From the NCBI RefSeq assembly GCF_001278755.1, contig NZ_CP012601.1:2294001-2358000 (forward strand): a stretch of DNA of 64,000 bases, in the 5' to 3' direction. Source of the DNA: Bacillus sp. FJAT-22090. GTDB taxonomy: Bacteria; Bacillota; Bacilli; Bacillales_A; Planococcaceae. A model generated the notes under the pieces. The model was given only the letters and a program-made list of their open reading frames with translations, did no database searches and was not told where the DNA came from. Shown one piece after another: positions 9,606 through 17,995 of the stretch; the first letter of the stretch is position 1; each line of letters opens with the position of its first letter. Position numbers and translations under genes: made by a program.

Positions 9606-9868
9606 TCATCTTCTCCTATCATCCATTAGCATATGCTTATTATCTCGAAAGCTCATAATATATTCAATATAATTATAAACAAATTCACATAAATATGCAT
9701 TCTCTTTGCCTCTCCTATCACTAGTATATTCACATTTTTAGTCTCCGATTTGTTACAAAAGTGTTACTGGTGCCAGGCACCAGTAACACCTCCTTAACAT
9801 CCCAACTTCCAACTCCCAACTCCCAAGTCTCGATCTCCGCATATTATCCACGACATTTATAACAAAAA
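9606..9868. other. Intergenic region upstream of gdhA
   Basis: AT-rich, presumably holding the gdhA promoter. It includes palindrome copy 4 and a short tandem tract of CAACTCC-like heptads at about 9801-9826. No gene was seen. Confidence 0.5.
9761..9789. repeat. GGTGCC-palindrome family, copy 4
   Basis: GTGTTACTGGTGCC-A-GGCACCAGTAACAC, a perfect 29-base palindrome around one central base, between tandem minus-strand genes. Confidence 0.9.
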
Positions 9869-9901
9869 AAATGACTCCATTTTAGAAAAAAGGAGTCATT
9901 T
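9869..9901 (-). terminator. Terminator of the arginine/guanidino operon
   Basis: AAATGACTCC...GGAGTCATTT stem; the minus strand continues with eight T residues. It lies just after the rocB-like stop codon. Confidence 0.85.
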
Positions 9902-9906
9902 CAATA

Positions 9907-11505
9907 TTAGTATAGACTTTTAATAAGTGTTTCTAACATAACAGGCATTTCGACGAATGCGCTATCTACGTGTAGACGCTCTGTCTTTTGATGTGCATCT
10001 TTCCCAAAAGGTCCTAAATTTAAAACAGGTCCATTTAGCTTAGCCATGTCTTCGAATGGGATGCTGTACGTGTCACCCCAAACAGGTGTATTACTTTCAA
10101 AGGCAGTCCATCCATTTCCATCATCTTCATAATTCACATAGCTTAAATCACAAATACCATTGAAATAGTGAATTTGTTCAATTTTATTGTTAAATGATAG
10201 TGCCGAGTTTTTCATTAGCTCTACTGCATCTTTTACTAACTGATTGTTAGATGTATTGACTGCTGGATAGTATGGCGGTGTGAATAGGATAACCGTTGCA
10301 GGAGCAAGCTCTTGACATTGGATCATCAGGTTGTCGACGATACGTAGTGATTTTTCACGATCGTCCCACTCCTCATGCTGAAGTGCATCCTCTTTTAAAC
10401 GATTTACTTCTTCTGCACCTAGTTTTTTATTTGCATACGTAAGAAGTTCTTCATAGCGAAGTACCTTTGCTTTCCCTACTCCACTTACTTGTTCACGTTC
10501 ACAAATTACCTTATAGTCTGTGTTCAATGCGTCCATTGCTTCATTTGCCACTTGTTCGAATAAATCCATGACTTCTGAAGCAGTACGCTTTAACAAAAAC
10601 ACATTATACAATGCTACTGCACGATAAGGCGTTTGAGTCGAATAAGACAGTTTTAAATCTTTTTGTTGCAATGAAACAGGAAGAGGTGTACTTTCTCCAA
10701 GATCCGTCTCACGGAACAAAGAATTATACTCCATACGCTGCGTCAAATACGAAGCGATGTAGTTTGCTGTCATTCCTTTCATCGGCTCCCCAACATGCGT
10801 CTCTTTTCCGTAAAATAAAGCAGCAGGCATTATTTTTCCAATTGTTCCAGAGTAAATATATTCCTCAATATCAGTTGGCTTTTGAGAAAAACATGGCTCA
10901 CTATTTAGAAATAGTTTATAAGACAAATCAAATTCTTCTCGTATTGCCACTAATTGTGGAACTACTGCTCGCATTCCTGTAGAGTTTACTTCCTCATCCG
11001 GAACCGTAGTTAAAACAAGATTAATTGGCCATTGTTCCACACTTGCTTTTTCAATAAGCTGCATATGAAGAGCTAATCCCATTTTCATATCCATCGTGCC
11101 TCGACCAAACAAATACTTACCTGTTTCCAAATCGAACCGAGCAGATTCTGGTAAATCAGTTGGATTTTCCATTAGCTTTTTCGTCAATTCCTCTGGAAAA
11201 TATGCAAGCGGTTCTAAAGCTCCGTACTCTTCCGTTTGAACCGTGTCGAAGTGACTAATAAGTACTACTGTCTCCGTCGCCTCAGGGTGTTTATATAAAG
11301 CAGTAACAGCAAATCTCCCTAAACCAGAGTCGTGCAACTGTAGGTGACTCGGACGCTCTTTAAAATAATCTAATTCTCTCAACTTATCTATCACTTTCGG
11401 AGCAAACTTTGTTTCACCTTCCGTCAGCGTTATACTATCCCAGCTTACGAGTTCACATAACAAAGCTCGTAGTGTTTCTGGTGTTTGCCACAATAATTGG
11501 TTCAT
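9907..11505 (-). CDS. rocB: RocB-like M20 family hydrolase
   Basis: 532 residues from the chosen ATG, near the length of B. subtilis RocB. It is an M20-type metallohydrolase: HFDTVQTEEYG near residue 85, GRGTMDMKMGLALH near 135 and VPDEEVNSTGM near 165 carry the expected His, Asp and Glu metal ligands. RocB belongs to arginine catabolism but its reaction is not settled. The ATG at 11505 is preferred over the upstream TTG at 11538 because GGGGGAG precedes it by 9-10 bases and the upstream TTG lacks a ribosome binding site. It is the last gene of a four-gene operon with a permease and two guanidino-modifying enzymes. Confidence 0.88.
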   Translation of the reverse strand: MNQLLWQTPETLRALLCELVSWDSITLTEGETKFAPKVIDKLRELDYFKERPSHLQLHDSGLGRFAVTALYKHPEATETVVLISHFDTVQTEEYGALEPLAYFPEELTKKLMENPTDLPESARFDLETGKYLFGRGTMDMKMGLALHMQLIEKASVEQWPINLVLTTVPDEEVNSTGMRAVVPQLVAIREEFDLSYKLFLNSEPCFSQKPTDIEEYIYSGTIGKIMPAALFYGKETHVGEPMKGMTANYIASYLTQRMEYNSLFRETDLGESTPLPVSLQQKDLKLSYSTQTPYRAVALYNVFLLKRTASEVMDLFEQVANEAMDALNTDYKVICEREQVSGVGKAKVLRYEELLTYANKKLGAEEVNRLKEDALQHEEWDDREKSLRIVDNLMIQCQELAPATVILFTPPYYPAVNTSNNQLVKDAVELMKNSALSFNNKIEQIHYFNGICDLSYVNYEDDGNGWTAFESNTPVWGDTYSIPFEDMAKLNGPVLNLGPFGKDAHQKTERLHVDSAFVEMPVMLETLIKSLY

Positions 11506-11575
11506 TTCAAATTTCTCCCCCACAAAGTTCTTATGCAAGACACTGATTTATTTACAATATAATGTCATTTTCTTC

Positions 11576-12976
11576 TTATGCTGACTTTTTATCCTTCTTT
11601 TCTAGTCTCAATTTATAGAATACCATACAAGCTATATAGAAGCCTACACCATAATAAAGTCCTACTCGTTGTGTTGGATCAAATGCCAAAAACGCGAGAA
11701 TCATTAAACAAAATGCAATACAGAATATCGGGACAAAAGGATAGAAAGGTACTTTAAAACTCAAGTTCTCTAAAACTCCACCATCTCTCAAATATTTATG
11801 TCGGAACATCAATTGAGAAGTTGCAATTCCCATCCAAGAAATAGTAACAGATATCCCTGCTATAGACATTAATAGTACAAACACTGTATCCGCTTCCATA
11901 ACACTTGTTAATAATGATAATAACGAGAACAATATCGTGAATAAAAGTGCATTAAATGGCACTTTACGTTTTGATAGACGTCCAAATATTTTAGGGGCCA
12001 TACCTTCATTTGCCATTGACCATAACAGACGTGTAGAAGCATATAAACAAGAATTTCCTACTGATAGAATCGCAGTTAAAATAACAAAGTTCATTATGTC
12101 ACCTGCAAATGGAATACCAGCTAAATTCATTAAAGTTACAAATGGACTTTCAAGTAGCCCTAACTCTGATGCCGGGAAAATAGCAGACAATACGATAATA
12201 GAAGCTATATAAAACACGACAATACGGATAAGGATTGTTCGAATTGCCTTAGGAATATTTTTTTCCGGGTTTTCTGTTTCCCCGGCAGCAATCCCAACCA
12301 ACTCAGATCCTTGGTAAGAAAATATTACGTTCATCATCGTTACAAAAACGATTGCAATTCCTGCTGGGAACAATCCTGAAGGTGCTAAATTTGTAAACAT
12401 TGGTGTGGCTCTATCTTCAAGTGGAATTATTCCAAAAATTGCGCCCAACCCAATGATGATAAACAAAATCACTGCAACTACTTTAATACCAGCAAACCAA
12501 AACTCTGCTTCAGCAAACGCTTTTGTTGTTAAGGCATTTAGTGCAAATAATATTACCACAAAAATTGCACACCAGATCCATACTGGAACATCAGGGAACC
12601 AGTGTTTCATGAGAATCCCTGCTGCGGTAAACTCTACTCCCGCCGTTGCTGCGGACCCTACAAAGTACATCCATCCAAGGGAAAAACCCGCAGAAGGACT
12701 AATAAAACGAGTTGCATAGGTTTGGAAAGAACCTGTTACCGGCATATAAACTGCAAGTTCACCTAAACAAGTCATTACCATATACAATATTAAACCACCA
12801 AATAAGTAACCAACAATGGCTCCCCCAGGACCTGCTTGATTAATCGTATAACCTGCATTTAAAAATAGACCAGTTCCAATTACTCCACCAAGAGAAAGCA
12901 TAAACAAATGGCGACTCTTCATAGAACGGTTTAATTGATTATGTTGTGATGGATCTCCAATATTTGACACAGTCAT
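11576..12976 (-). CDS. rocE: RocE-like amino-acid permease (APC superfamily)
   Basis: 466 residues with 12 predicted membrane segments. It opens with MKSRHLFMLSLGGVIGTGLF and contains the AAT-family consensus GELAVYMPVTGSFQTYA and ALTTKAFAEAEFWFAGIKV, very like B. subtilis RocE/RocC arginine/ornithine permeases. It lies between the DDAH-like and RocB-like genes with gaps of 26 and about 70 bases (to the chosen rocB start). Arginine, citrulline or a methylated arginine are plausible substrates. Specificity is inferred from operon context. Confidence 0.9.
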   Translation of the reverse strand: MTVSNIGDPSQHNQLNRSMKSRHLFMLSLGGVIGTGLFLNAGYTINQAGPGGAIVGYLFGGLILYMVMTCLGELAVYMPVTGSFQTYATRFISPSAGFSLGWMYFVGSAATAGVEFTAAGILMKHWFPDVPVWIWCAIFVVILFALNALTTKAFAEAEFWFAGIKVVAVILFIIIGLGAIFGIIPLEDRATPMFTNLAPSGLFPAGIAIVFVTMMNVIFSYQGSELVGIAAGETENPEKNIPKAIRTILIRIVVFYIASIIVLSAIFPASELGLLESPFVTLMNLAGIPFAGDIMNFVILTAILSVGNSCLYASTRLLWSMANEGMAPKIFGRLSKRKVPFNALLFTILFSLLSLLTSVMEADTVFVLLMSIAGISVTISWMGIATSQLMFRHKYLRDGGVLENLSFKVPFYPFVPIFCIAFCLMILAFLAFDPTQRVGLYYGVGFYIACMVFYKLRLEKKDKKSA

Positions 12977-13002
12977 TTCCCCACTTCCCCTTATTTATCT
13001 AT

Positions 13003-13770
13003 TTAAAATCTTAAAGATAAACAACTAAGTCCACCATCTTGCTTACGAACCTCGGACATATCTAATTCAATTGTTTCAAAACCTGCTTCATTAATTTGAC
13101 GTTTTGTCTCTTCATATCCCTCTGGAATAATGACATAATCATTTACACGAATACAGTTTGCAGAGTATTCATCTTCTGAGCTAATAACTATCTTTTCATA
13201 TGAATCAAACGCAGGATGGTCTACAAATTCTCCTGCAACAACCATTTTGTTATTTCCTAAGTAAGCAATCCCTGTTTTCAAGTGGAAGAATTTTTTAAGA
13301 GGTATAATTGTTGCTTCAAAACCCTCTCCTTCAAGAATCTCTTTTAATTGTCGAGCCCCTTCTTCATTTGTACGTTCGGAGATTCCGATAAAGAAGCTAT
13401 TATCTGCTTGAAGAATATCCCCACCATCAAGCGTTCCTGGTGCTTTGATATAATAAAACTTCTCATAAAAATCTTTTAAAACGCTTTCAATTTCAACAAT
13501 CTCTCCATTTCGAGATTCTGCACCAGGATTTGTAATAACAGCAAAGTTAGATGTAAGTACTGCTGCATCTTCTACGAAAGTAGAATCAGGAAATTCTTCA
13601 CTCGGTGAAAGAAGTGTTACTTCCACTCCGCACTTTTTCAACGTTTCTACATAAGCCTCGTGTTGTACTAGTAATTTATCGTAATCTGGTGTTCCTAAAT
13701 CTGATGTAGTTAATCCCCCTACATAGCTCTTTCCAGGTGTTTTTGCAATTACATTTTTAAAAATACTCAT
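13003..13770 (-). CDS. DDAH-like guanidino hydrolase
   Basis: 255 residues, matching the length of bacterial dimethylarginine dimethylaminohydrolase. Catalytic elements sit where expected: GTLDGGDIL near residue 114, FFHLKTG (His near 163) and a C-terminal cysteine in GGLSCLSLRF (Cys250). These enzymes hydrolyse methylated arginine to citrulline plus methylamine; relatives act on other guanidino compounds. An AAGGAGG ribosome binding site precedes the ATG. The gene lies 16 bases after the deiminase-like gene. The exact substrate is unproven. Confidence 0.85.
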   Translation of the reverse strand: MSIFKNVIAKTPGKSYVGGLTTSDLGTPDYDKLLVQHEAYVETLKKCGVEVTLLSPSEEFPDSTFVEDAAVLTSNFAVITNPGAESRNGEIVEIESVLKDFYEKFYYIKAPGTLDGGDILQADNSFFIGISERTNEEGARQLKEILEGEGFEATIIPLKKFFHLKTGIAYLGNNKMVVAGEFVDHPAFDSYEKIVISSEDEYSANCIRVNDYVIIPEGYEETKRQINEAGFETIELDMSEVRKQDGGLSCLSLRF

Positions 13771-13786
13771 TTTTAATTTCCTCCTT

Positions 13787-14659
13787 TTAATTTCTGATAA
13801 CAGGACTAGTTAGACATGTTGGACCACCAGTTCCTAAAACACTAATTTCTTGTCCTTTGTATTCATATACAGTCGCGCCAGCATCTAATAGCTGTTTCTT
13901 TGTTGACTGATTACCTTCCACAAGGACACACACGCGAGGTGCAAGTGCTAATACGTTACAACCAAGATTGTCGTATTCCTCTTTTGGTACCTCAATTAAT
14001 TGAATTCCTCGCTCGATCAATAATTGTCTGAAAAATACGGGCATTAGCGGCGAATATACAACTGCCAAGTCTTTATCGACCATGCTAATAAATGACATAA
14101 GATGCAAACACTCTTCAACCCCTAGATCGTGAGGAAGTTGTACTATGATAAACTCATCCACATATGGAGCCGTTATTTCTTTTAATTGGCGTATGGCTTC
14201 ATCATTTGTACGATAGCCACGTCCAACTACTAGTGTTTTATCATCTAACCAAACGATGTCTCCACCATCACATACAGCTTCACCTGTTAACTCTCCAATA
14301 ATAGGAATCTCTTTATCTGTCAGAAACTCTTTATAAACAGTAGCTTCTGGTTGTCTTAGTTTCTTTCCTGATTTCAATATAATAGCTCCAGCAGGTGTGA
14401 ATTTTACTGGATCATGTGCATAAATAGAATCGAGACCGACTTTCTCAGATGCTGGTAGATAATCTATTTGCGCTACATGCTTTTCTAAAATTTCAATAAA
14501 ACCTTTATACTCACGAACCGCTTCTTCAAAATCAGGTTGCTGTAAGTAATTGAAGACTTTCCATTGATTTGCCGAATGTTCTTGACTAATAAAAGCTTCG
14601 TTAGGATGTTTTACAATTACACGTTCTAATGATTTAAACATAGATGAATTATAATGCAC
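13787..14659 (-). CDS. Arginine deiminase/amidinotransferase-fold hydrolase
   Basis: 290 residues of the guanidino-modifying superfamily. CDGGDIVW supplies the acidic residues, GVEECLHLMSF the histidine, and GTGGPTCLTSP near the C-terminus the nucleophilic Cys282. The GGPxC tail resembles arginine deiminase, but the protein is over 100 residues shorter than classical ArcA, so it lacks that enzyme's extra helical domain. The GTG start at 14659 is preferred because AGGAGGAG (about 14664-14671) lies just upstream. It is the first gene of the operon, directly behind the promoter and twin operators. Pairing two different guanidino hydrolases suggests successive or alternative substrates. Confidence 0.8.
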   Translation of the reverse strand: MHYNSSMFKSLERVIVKHPNEAFISQEHSANQWKVFNYLQQPDFEEAVREYKGFIEILEKHVAQIDYLPASEKVGLDSIYAHDPVKFTPAGAIILKSGKKLRQPEATVYKEFLTDKEIPIIGELTGEAVCDGGDIVWLDDKTLVVGRGYRTNDEAIRQLKEITAPYVDEFIIVQLPHDLGVEECLHLMSFISMVDKDLAVVYSPLMPVFFRQLLIERGIQLIEVPKEEYDNLGCNVLALAPRVCVLVEGNQSTKKQLLDAGATVYEYKGQEISVLGTGGPTCLTSPVIRN

Positions 14660-14671
14660 TGCTTCTCCTCC

Positions 14672-14710
14672 TTTTCCGTTGAACGGAAAACTTTTCCGTA
14701 TAACGGAAAG
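14672..14710. promoter_or_regulatory. Twin operators for the IclR-type regulator
   Basis: Two near-identical palindromes: TTTTCCGT-TGA-ACGGAAAA (14672-14690) and TTTTCCGT-ATA-ACGGAAAG (14692-14710). Their centres are exactly 20 bp apart, two helical turns, so both face the same side of the DNA. They lie between the promoter (14723-14751) and the ribosome binding site of the deiminase-like gene, where bound protein would block transcription. Confidence 0.8.
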
Positions 14711-14722
14711 TTTTATATACCA

Positions 14723-14751
14723 AATATAATTGCTCTATGTTACAATGTCAA
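14723..14751 (-). promoter_or_regulatory. Sigma-A promoter of the arginine/guanidino operon
   Basis: Minus strand: TTGACA (-35, 14746-14751), 17-base spacer, TATATT (-10, 14723-14728). It predicts a start near 14716, immediately upstream of the twin operators. Confidence 0.8.
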
Positions 14752-14796
14752 TATATTTTGAAAACTAATATTTATATAAATTAGGCGGTGCTTTTT

Positions 14797-15534
14797 ATGC
14801 AATCCATTATTCGAGCAATGACCGTAGCACAGGTTTTGGCAACTCATACAACAGAAAAAGGAATGTCAATCTCAGATCTTTCCAAAGAGTGTGAACTCCC
14901 TCTTAGTACGATGCACAGACTGCTACAAGCTATGATTAAACAAGGTTTGGTTGAACAGGACGCACAATCCAAAATGTATCGACTTGGGATTGTATGGTTA
15001 GAATACGGACTCAAAGTTTACGACTCTTTTGATTACGTAAGCAAAATTAGACCAGAAATAGAATGGTTGTCCAAAGAAGTAGAGGAAAGTGTCTACCTAA
15101 GCAAACCGCTCGGGACGGAAGCAATGATTGTAGAGAGAATCGATAGCGAAAACAATCCAATCCGTATTTATGATCAATTAGGATTACGCATACCAATGAA
15201 CATCGGCGCTGCCAATAAAGCAATGCTAGCCGCTATGCCAGCAGCCCAAAAAGAAAACATACTGTCTCAGCTCCTACCAACTGACAAAATGAACGAAATG
15301 CTTATAACACTGGAGCAAATAAAAAAACAAGGCTATGCAACCAGCCACTCAGAAAGAACAGAAGGCACTTCCTCCATCGCCGTATCCATAAAAGACAGCT
15401 TCGGACAAGTCATTGGAGCCATTAGTATTGGAGTAGTCAGCTTCAACCTGACCGAAGAACGACTCGAACTTTTAATAAACAAAGCAATAGAAGCTGGAAA
15501 AAGAATCTCCCATCGACTAGTTTCTAGCCACTAA
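14797..15534 (+). CDS. IclR-family transcriptional regulator
   Basis: 245 residues. The N-terminal winged helix is seen in SISDLSKECELPLSTMHRLL. The C-terminal effector-binding domain includes LGLRIPMNIGAANKAMLAA and ERTEGTSSIAVSI. The ATG at 14797 is preferred over an upstream GTG (14788), which lies inside the ribosome binding site AGGCGGTG (14783-14790). It is divergent from the guanidino/arginine operon and probably controls it through the TTTTCCGT palindromes. The effector may be an operon substrate or product. A strong terminator follows. Confidence 0.88.
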   Translation: MQSIIRAMTVAQVLATHTTEKGMSISDLSKECELPLSTMHRLLQAMIKQGLVEQDAQSKMYRLGIVWLEYGLKVYDSFDYVSKIRPEIEWLSKEVEESVYLSKPLGTEAMIVERIDSENNPIRIYDQLGLRIPMNIGAANKAMLAAMPAAQKENILSQLLPTDKMNEMLITLEQIKKQGYATSHSERTEGTSSIAVSIKDSFGQVIGAISIGVVSFNLTEERLELLINKAIEAGKRISHRLVSSH

Positions 15535-15536
15535 AA

Positions 15537-15574
15537 AAATCCCAAAAGTCATCTCATAGACTTTTGGGATTTTT
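15537..15574. terminator. Bidirectional terminator after the IclR gene
   Basis: AAATCCCAAAAGTC...GACTTTTGGGATTT with T runs on both strands. Confidence 0.85.
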
Positions 15575-15604
15575 TTGATTTTGCCGCTTAGAGTAAATAA
15601 AAAA

Positions 15605-15657
15605 AGTGTTACAAGTACGTTACTGGTGCCAGGCACCCGTAATATAGTTGTAACACT
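15605..15657. repeat. GGTGCC-palindrome family, copy 5
   Basis: Outer arms AGTGTTACAA and TTGTAACACT pair exactly across the core GGTGCCAGGCACC; the inner segment is slightly mismatched. Between convergent genes. Confidence 0.9.
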
Positions 15658-15667
15658 AGTTTTATAA

Positions 15668-16123
15668 TTACTTGTTATTACTCTTTGTGTTAATGTTAGC
15701 CCATTCATTTTTCAGCCAGTCCAAACCTTTTTCGCCTTCGTAGGCGTCGTAAACGTCATTACGCATTCTTTTCAGTTTGTCTAGAAATTGTTCAAATGTA
15801 TGGTCGGCAGGTAAACTTTTCTTCACACGTAGGAAAACTTTATTTGCACCTTTGATCACTTCGAATTTTTTTCGTTCTGGAACCTCAACGTCTTCACCAA
15901 ACTCTAACAGAATACGGTAAGCCTCTTCTTGAACTTTATAAACGGGATCATTTGCTAATCTAGAGTTTAGTATATCAATAACCTGACTTGTGTTATATTT
16001 CCCTAATTCCTCTACAGCATCATAACGTGCTCTCCAGCTGGAAGTTCTATTTGCTGCTTTTTTAAGCTCCTCATAATTCTCAGGTAACTCATTTTTTATT
16101 ATTTTTTTACTCAAATACTCCAA
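15668..16123 (-). CDS. Small HEAT-repeat-like protein
   Basis: 151 residues, all helical in appearance. SWRARYDAVEELGKYN followed by DPVYKVQEEAYRILLEFG are two typical HEAT-like helical pairs. The C-terminal half (KRMRNDVYDAYEGEKGLDWL) is charged. No catalytic motif is present. The start is TTG (16123, or 16114, which is better spaced from AAGGAG); there is no in-frame ATG. It is the last gene of the long minus-strand block after the type VII cluster. HEAT proteins act as scaffolds, so a role with the upstream gene is possible but unproven. Confidence 0.65.
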   Translation of the reverse strand: MEYLSKKIIKNELPENYEELKKAANRTSSWRARYDAVEELGKYNTSQVIDILNSRLANDPVYKVQEEAYRILLEFGEDVEVPERKKFEVIKGANKVFLRVKKSLPADHTFEQFLDKLKRMRNDVYDAYEGEKGLDWLKNEWANINTKSNNK

Positions 16124-16255
16124 ACTCCTTCTTTGAATCAGTAGAAATTAATTCTAACTTTCTTTCTTCATTATATACTACAGAAAGCATTTCTCCTATT
16201 ATGTGAAGGAGTCATATCTTCTACTCAAACAAAAATCTATACAATAGGAAATACT

Positions 16256-17062
16256 TTATGAATTCTTCACAGGTTCCTTCTTCTCTTTTACTCTTCTCAG
16301 TACATTCAAAATGCCCGCGACTATTTCTATATTTGTACTTGGTTTTCCTTCGAGGAACTCCATTTCATTTTTACGAATCATGTTGAAAGTCCAATTTTGA
16401 TTAGGTGAAGTTAGTACATGTAATCCCTCAATAGACCAATTATTGTTTTCTCGATAAAAAATCATGAGCCGGTTGTTATGTAATCTATTTTGAAAAGATT
16501 GTTTTAAAATATTAACTAATGTTCCCGTATCCTGATTTTCATATAAGGAGACTAGTTTGTTCTCATTTATTATTTTTCCATTTTTCACCCATTCGCGATA
16601 CTCTCTAGTAGGAATAAGGATTTTGTTGTTTGTTTTAGGTAGAATTTTGTTTCCTTCCACGCCCATCAGCATGCGAGGATAAATCACTTCATTCCAGGTA
16701 GAATCTGGAGTTCCATGCGTGTAAAGAGTATAAGCATTATCTTCATTTTTCGAACATTCGACTACATTTGTATTACCAAAATAAAATAAGCTCTTACTTT
16801 CAACATCTCTTAAAATCTCTACGACCATGTTTGTTCTAGACATAATCCAGAGAGCATTGCCAAACCCTTCTTCTAGCTTAACTTCTCCATCTACGAAATC
16901 TAAAAGTTTAAGCTTATGGAGCTTTTTATAAGTTCTTTCCCATTCCTTTTCAACTTCCTGTTTCGAAAGATATTGGAAAGGATCAGCAAAACCAATCAAT
17001 GTTTTAGTATTCAATGTCTGCATCATCACGAAAATATCATTTACTGTAAACGTAGGAATCAT
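16256..17062 (-). CDS. Uncharacterised protein, possibly ESX chaperone-like (EspG/EsaE-type)
   Basis: 268 residues, soluble, with no signal peptide or membrane segment. The opening (a short 'sensor' stretch, then EKEWERTYKKLHKLKLLDFV, then EEGFGNALWIM) resembles the winged-helix-like start of EspG/EsaE (DUF5081-type) proteins that bind type VII substrates. I base this on layout, not on a diagnostic motif. It follows the second LXG toxin's membrane protein and a pseudogene remnant, in the same direction. Its position suggests a role as chaperone, immunity or orphan effector-linked gene. Confidence 0.5.
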   Translation of the reverse strand: MIPTFTVNDIFVMMQTLNTKTLIGFADPFQYLSKQEVEKEWERTYKKLHKLKLLDFVDGEVKLEEGFGNALWIMSRTNMVVEILRDVESKSLFYFGNTNVVECSKNEDNAYTLYTHGTPDSTWNEVIYPRMLMGVEGNKILPKTNNKILIPTREYREWVKNGKIINENKLVSLYENQDTGTLVNILKQSFQNRLHNNRLMIFYRENNNWSIEGLHVLTSPNQNWTFNMIRKNEMEFLEGKPSTNIEIVAGILNVLRRVKEKKEPVKNS

Positions 17063-17101
17063 CTACTCTTCCCCCTTTTCTTCCGTTTTTTTCTCTCAAA
17101 A

Positions 17102-17221
17102 CTATTTCACTCTTCGGTAAACCAAGCTAAGGATAGCGAAGAATATAATGGATAGAATTAGTTACCCTAAAATATAACTTACGCCTTCGATAACCGACCA
17201 AGCAACAAGTATTGTAATCAT
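17102..17221 (-). pseudogene. Remnant of a membrane (immunity-like) gene
   Basis: On the minus strand the 120 bases read MITILVAWSVIEGVSYILG, an in-frame TAA, then LILSIIFFAILSLVYRRVK and a stop. The intact neighbour at 17261-17980 contains VAWGFIGALGYILGQFILSFIF, so the remnant matches it across the stop (Q codon replaced by TAA). It is a decayed C-terminal piece of a paralogue of the likely immunity gene. Confidence 0.6.
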
Positions 17222-17260
17222 ACCTTACCGTCTTATTTCACTAAATAATAGCAATTTACA

Positions 17261-17980
17261 TTATTTGTTTTTTCTTATCTTTTTCTTCTTCAAATATCGT
17301 TCATCCCTAGAACATCCAAATTGTGGATACACCTGTTTTACCAACTCCATATTTTTATCGATAAAATAATACCTATGAATATAGACAGAAAAATAAGCAG
17401 TTAAAATAGATAATAAAGAAATTAGCACTATTAACAGTGTATAGAATGCAGAATCAGTAAATATAAACGAGAGTATGAATTGACCTAAAATATACCCTAG
17501 TGCACCAATGAAGCCCCAAGCGACATTTATACTTCTTTTTTGTTGTAATTTGTGATACGTTCCCGAATAAAGTGCAATCAAGTTTAAAACGTTTACTCCT
17601 ACTAACAAGGCAATAAATAAACATAAACTAATAATATAAGGAGTATTTCCTTCAACTCCAATATTAAGATATAACATTTTTACTATGAGTAAAAAATATA
17701 CATACGTATTTACTAAACCATATACACCAAAAAATAAATAATAAGACTTTTCATACTTATATGGATTAATTAAATAGATAATAGCCCAAATTTGAATTAT
17801 TGCAATTGGTACAATGGCTGCAATAAAAAAAGGAAGTGAAAAAGGTTCCGATATAATTGGTAACAACCCAATTAAATATAAAAATATGCTAAAAAACACG
17901 ATAATATTTTTTTTATTCATTTCTGGTGTTTGAAATTTTAAATAAGACAATGTTACATCGTCAATTTTATTTTGTACTAT
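17261..17980 (-). CDS. Multi-span membrane protein, likely immunity to the second LXG toxin
   Basis: 239 codons if translation begins at the ATA at 17980, or 229 from the TTG at 17950. About six membrane segments (IIVFFSIFLYLIGLLPII onward) and a basic C-terminus (KKKKIRKNK). An AGGGGGAG ribosome binding site (17987-17994) lies six bases before ATA. The codons from there read VQNKIDDVTLSYLKFQTPEM in frame without a stop. The TTG and the ATG at 17920 lack a good ribosome binding site. The gene follows the glycine-zipper LXG toxin gene directly, so it is a natural immunity candidate. Function is inferred from position and topology only. Confidence 0.65.
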   Translation of the reverse strand: MVQNKIDDVTLSYLKFQTPEMNKKNIIVFFSIFLYLIGLLPIISEPFSLPFFIAAIVPIAIIQIWAIIYLINPYKYEKSYYLFFGVYGLVNTYVYFLLIVKMLYLNIGVEGNTPYIISLCLFIALLVGVNVLNLIALYSGTYHKLQQKRSINVAWGFIGALGYILGQFILSFIFTDSAFYTLLIVLISLLSILTAYFSVYIHRYYFIDKNMELVKQVYPQFGCSRDERYLKKKKIRKNK

Positions 17981-17995
17981 TTTCTTCTCCCCCTA

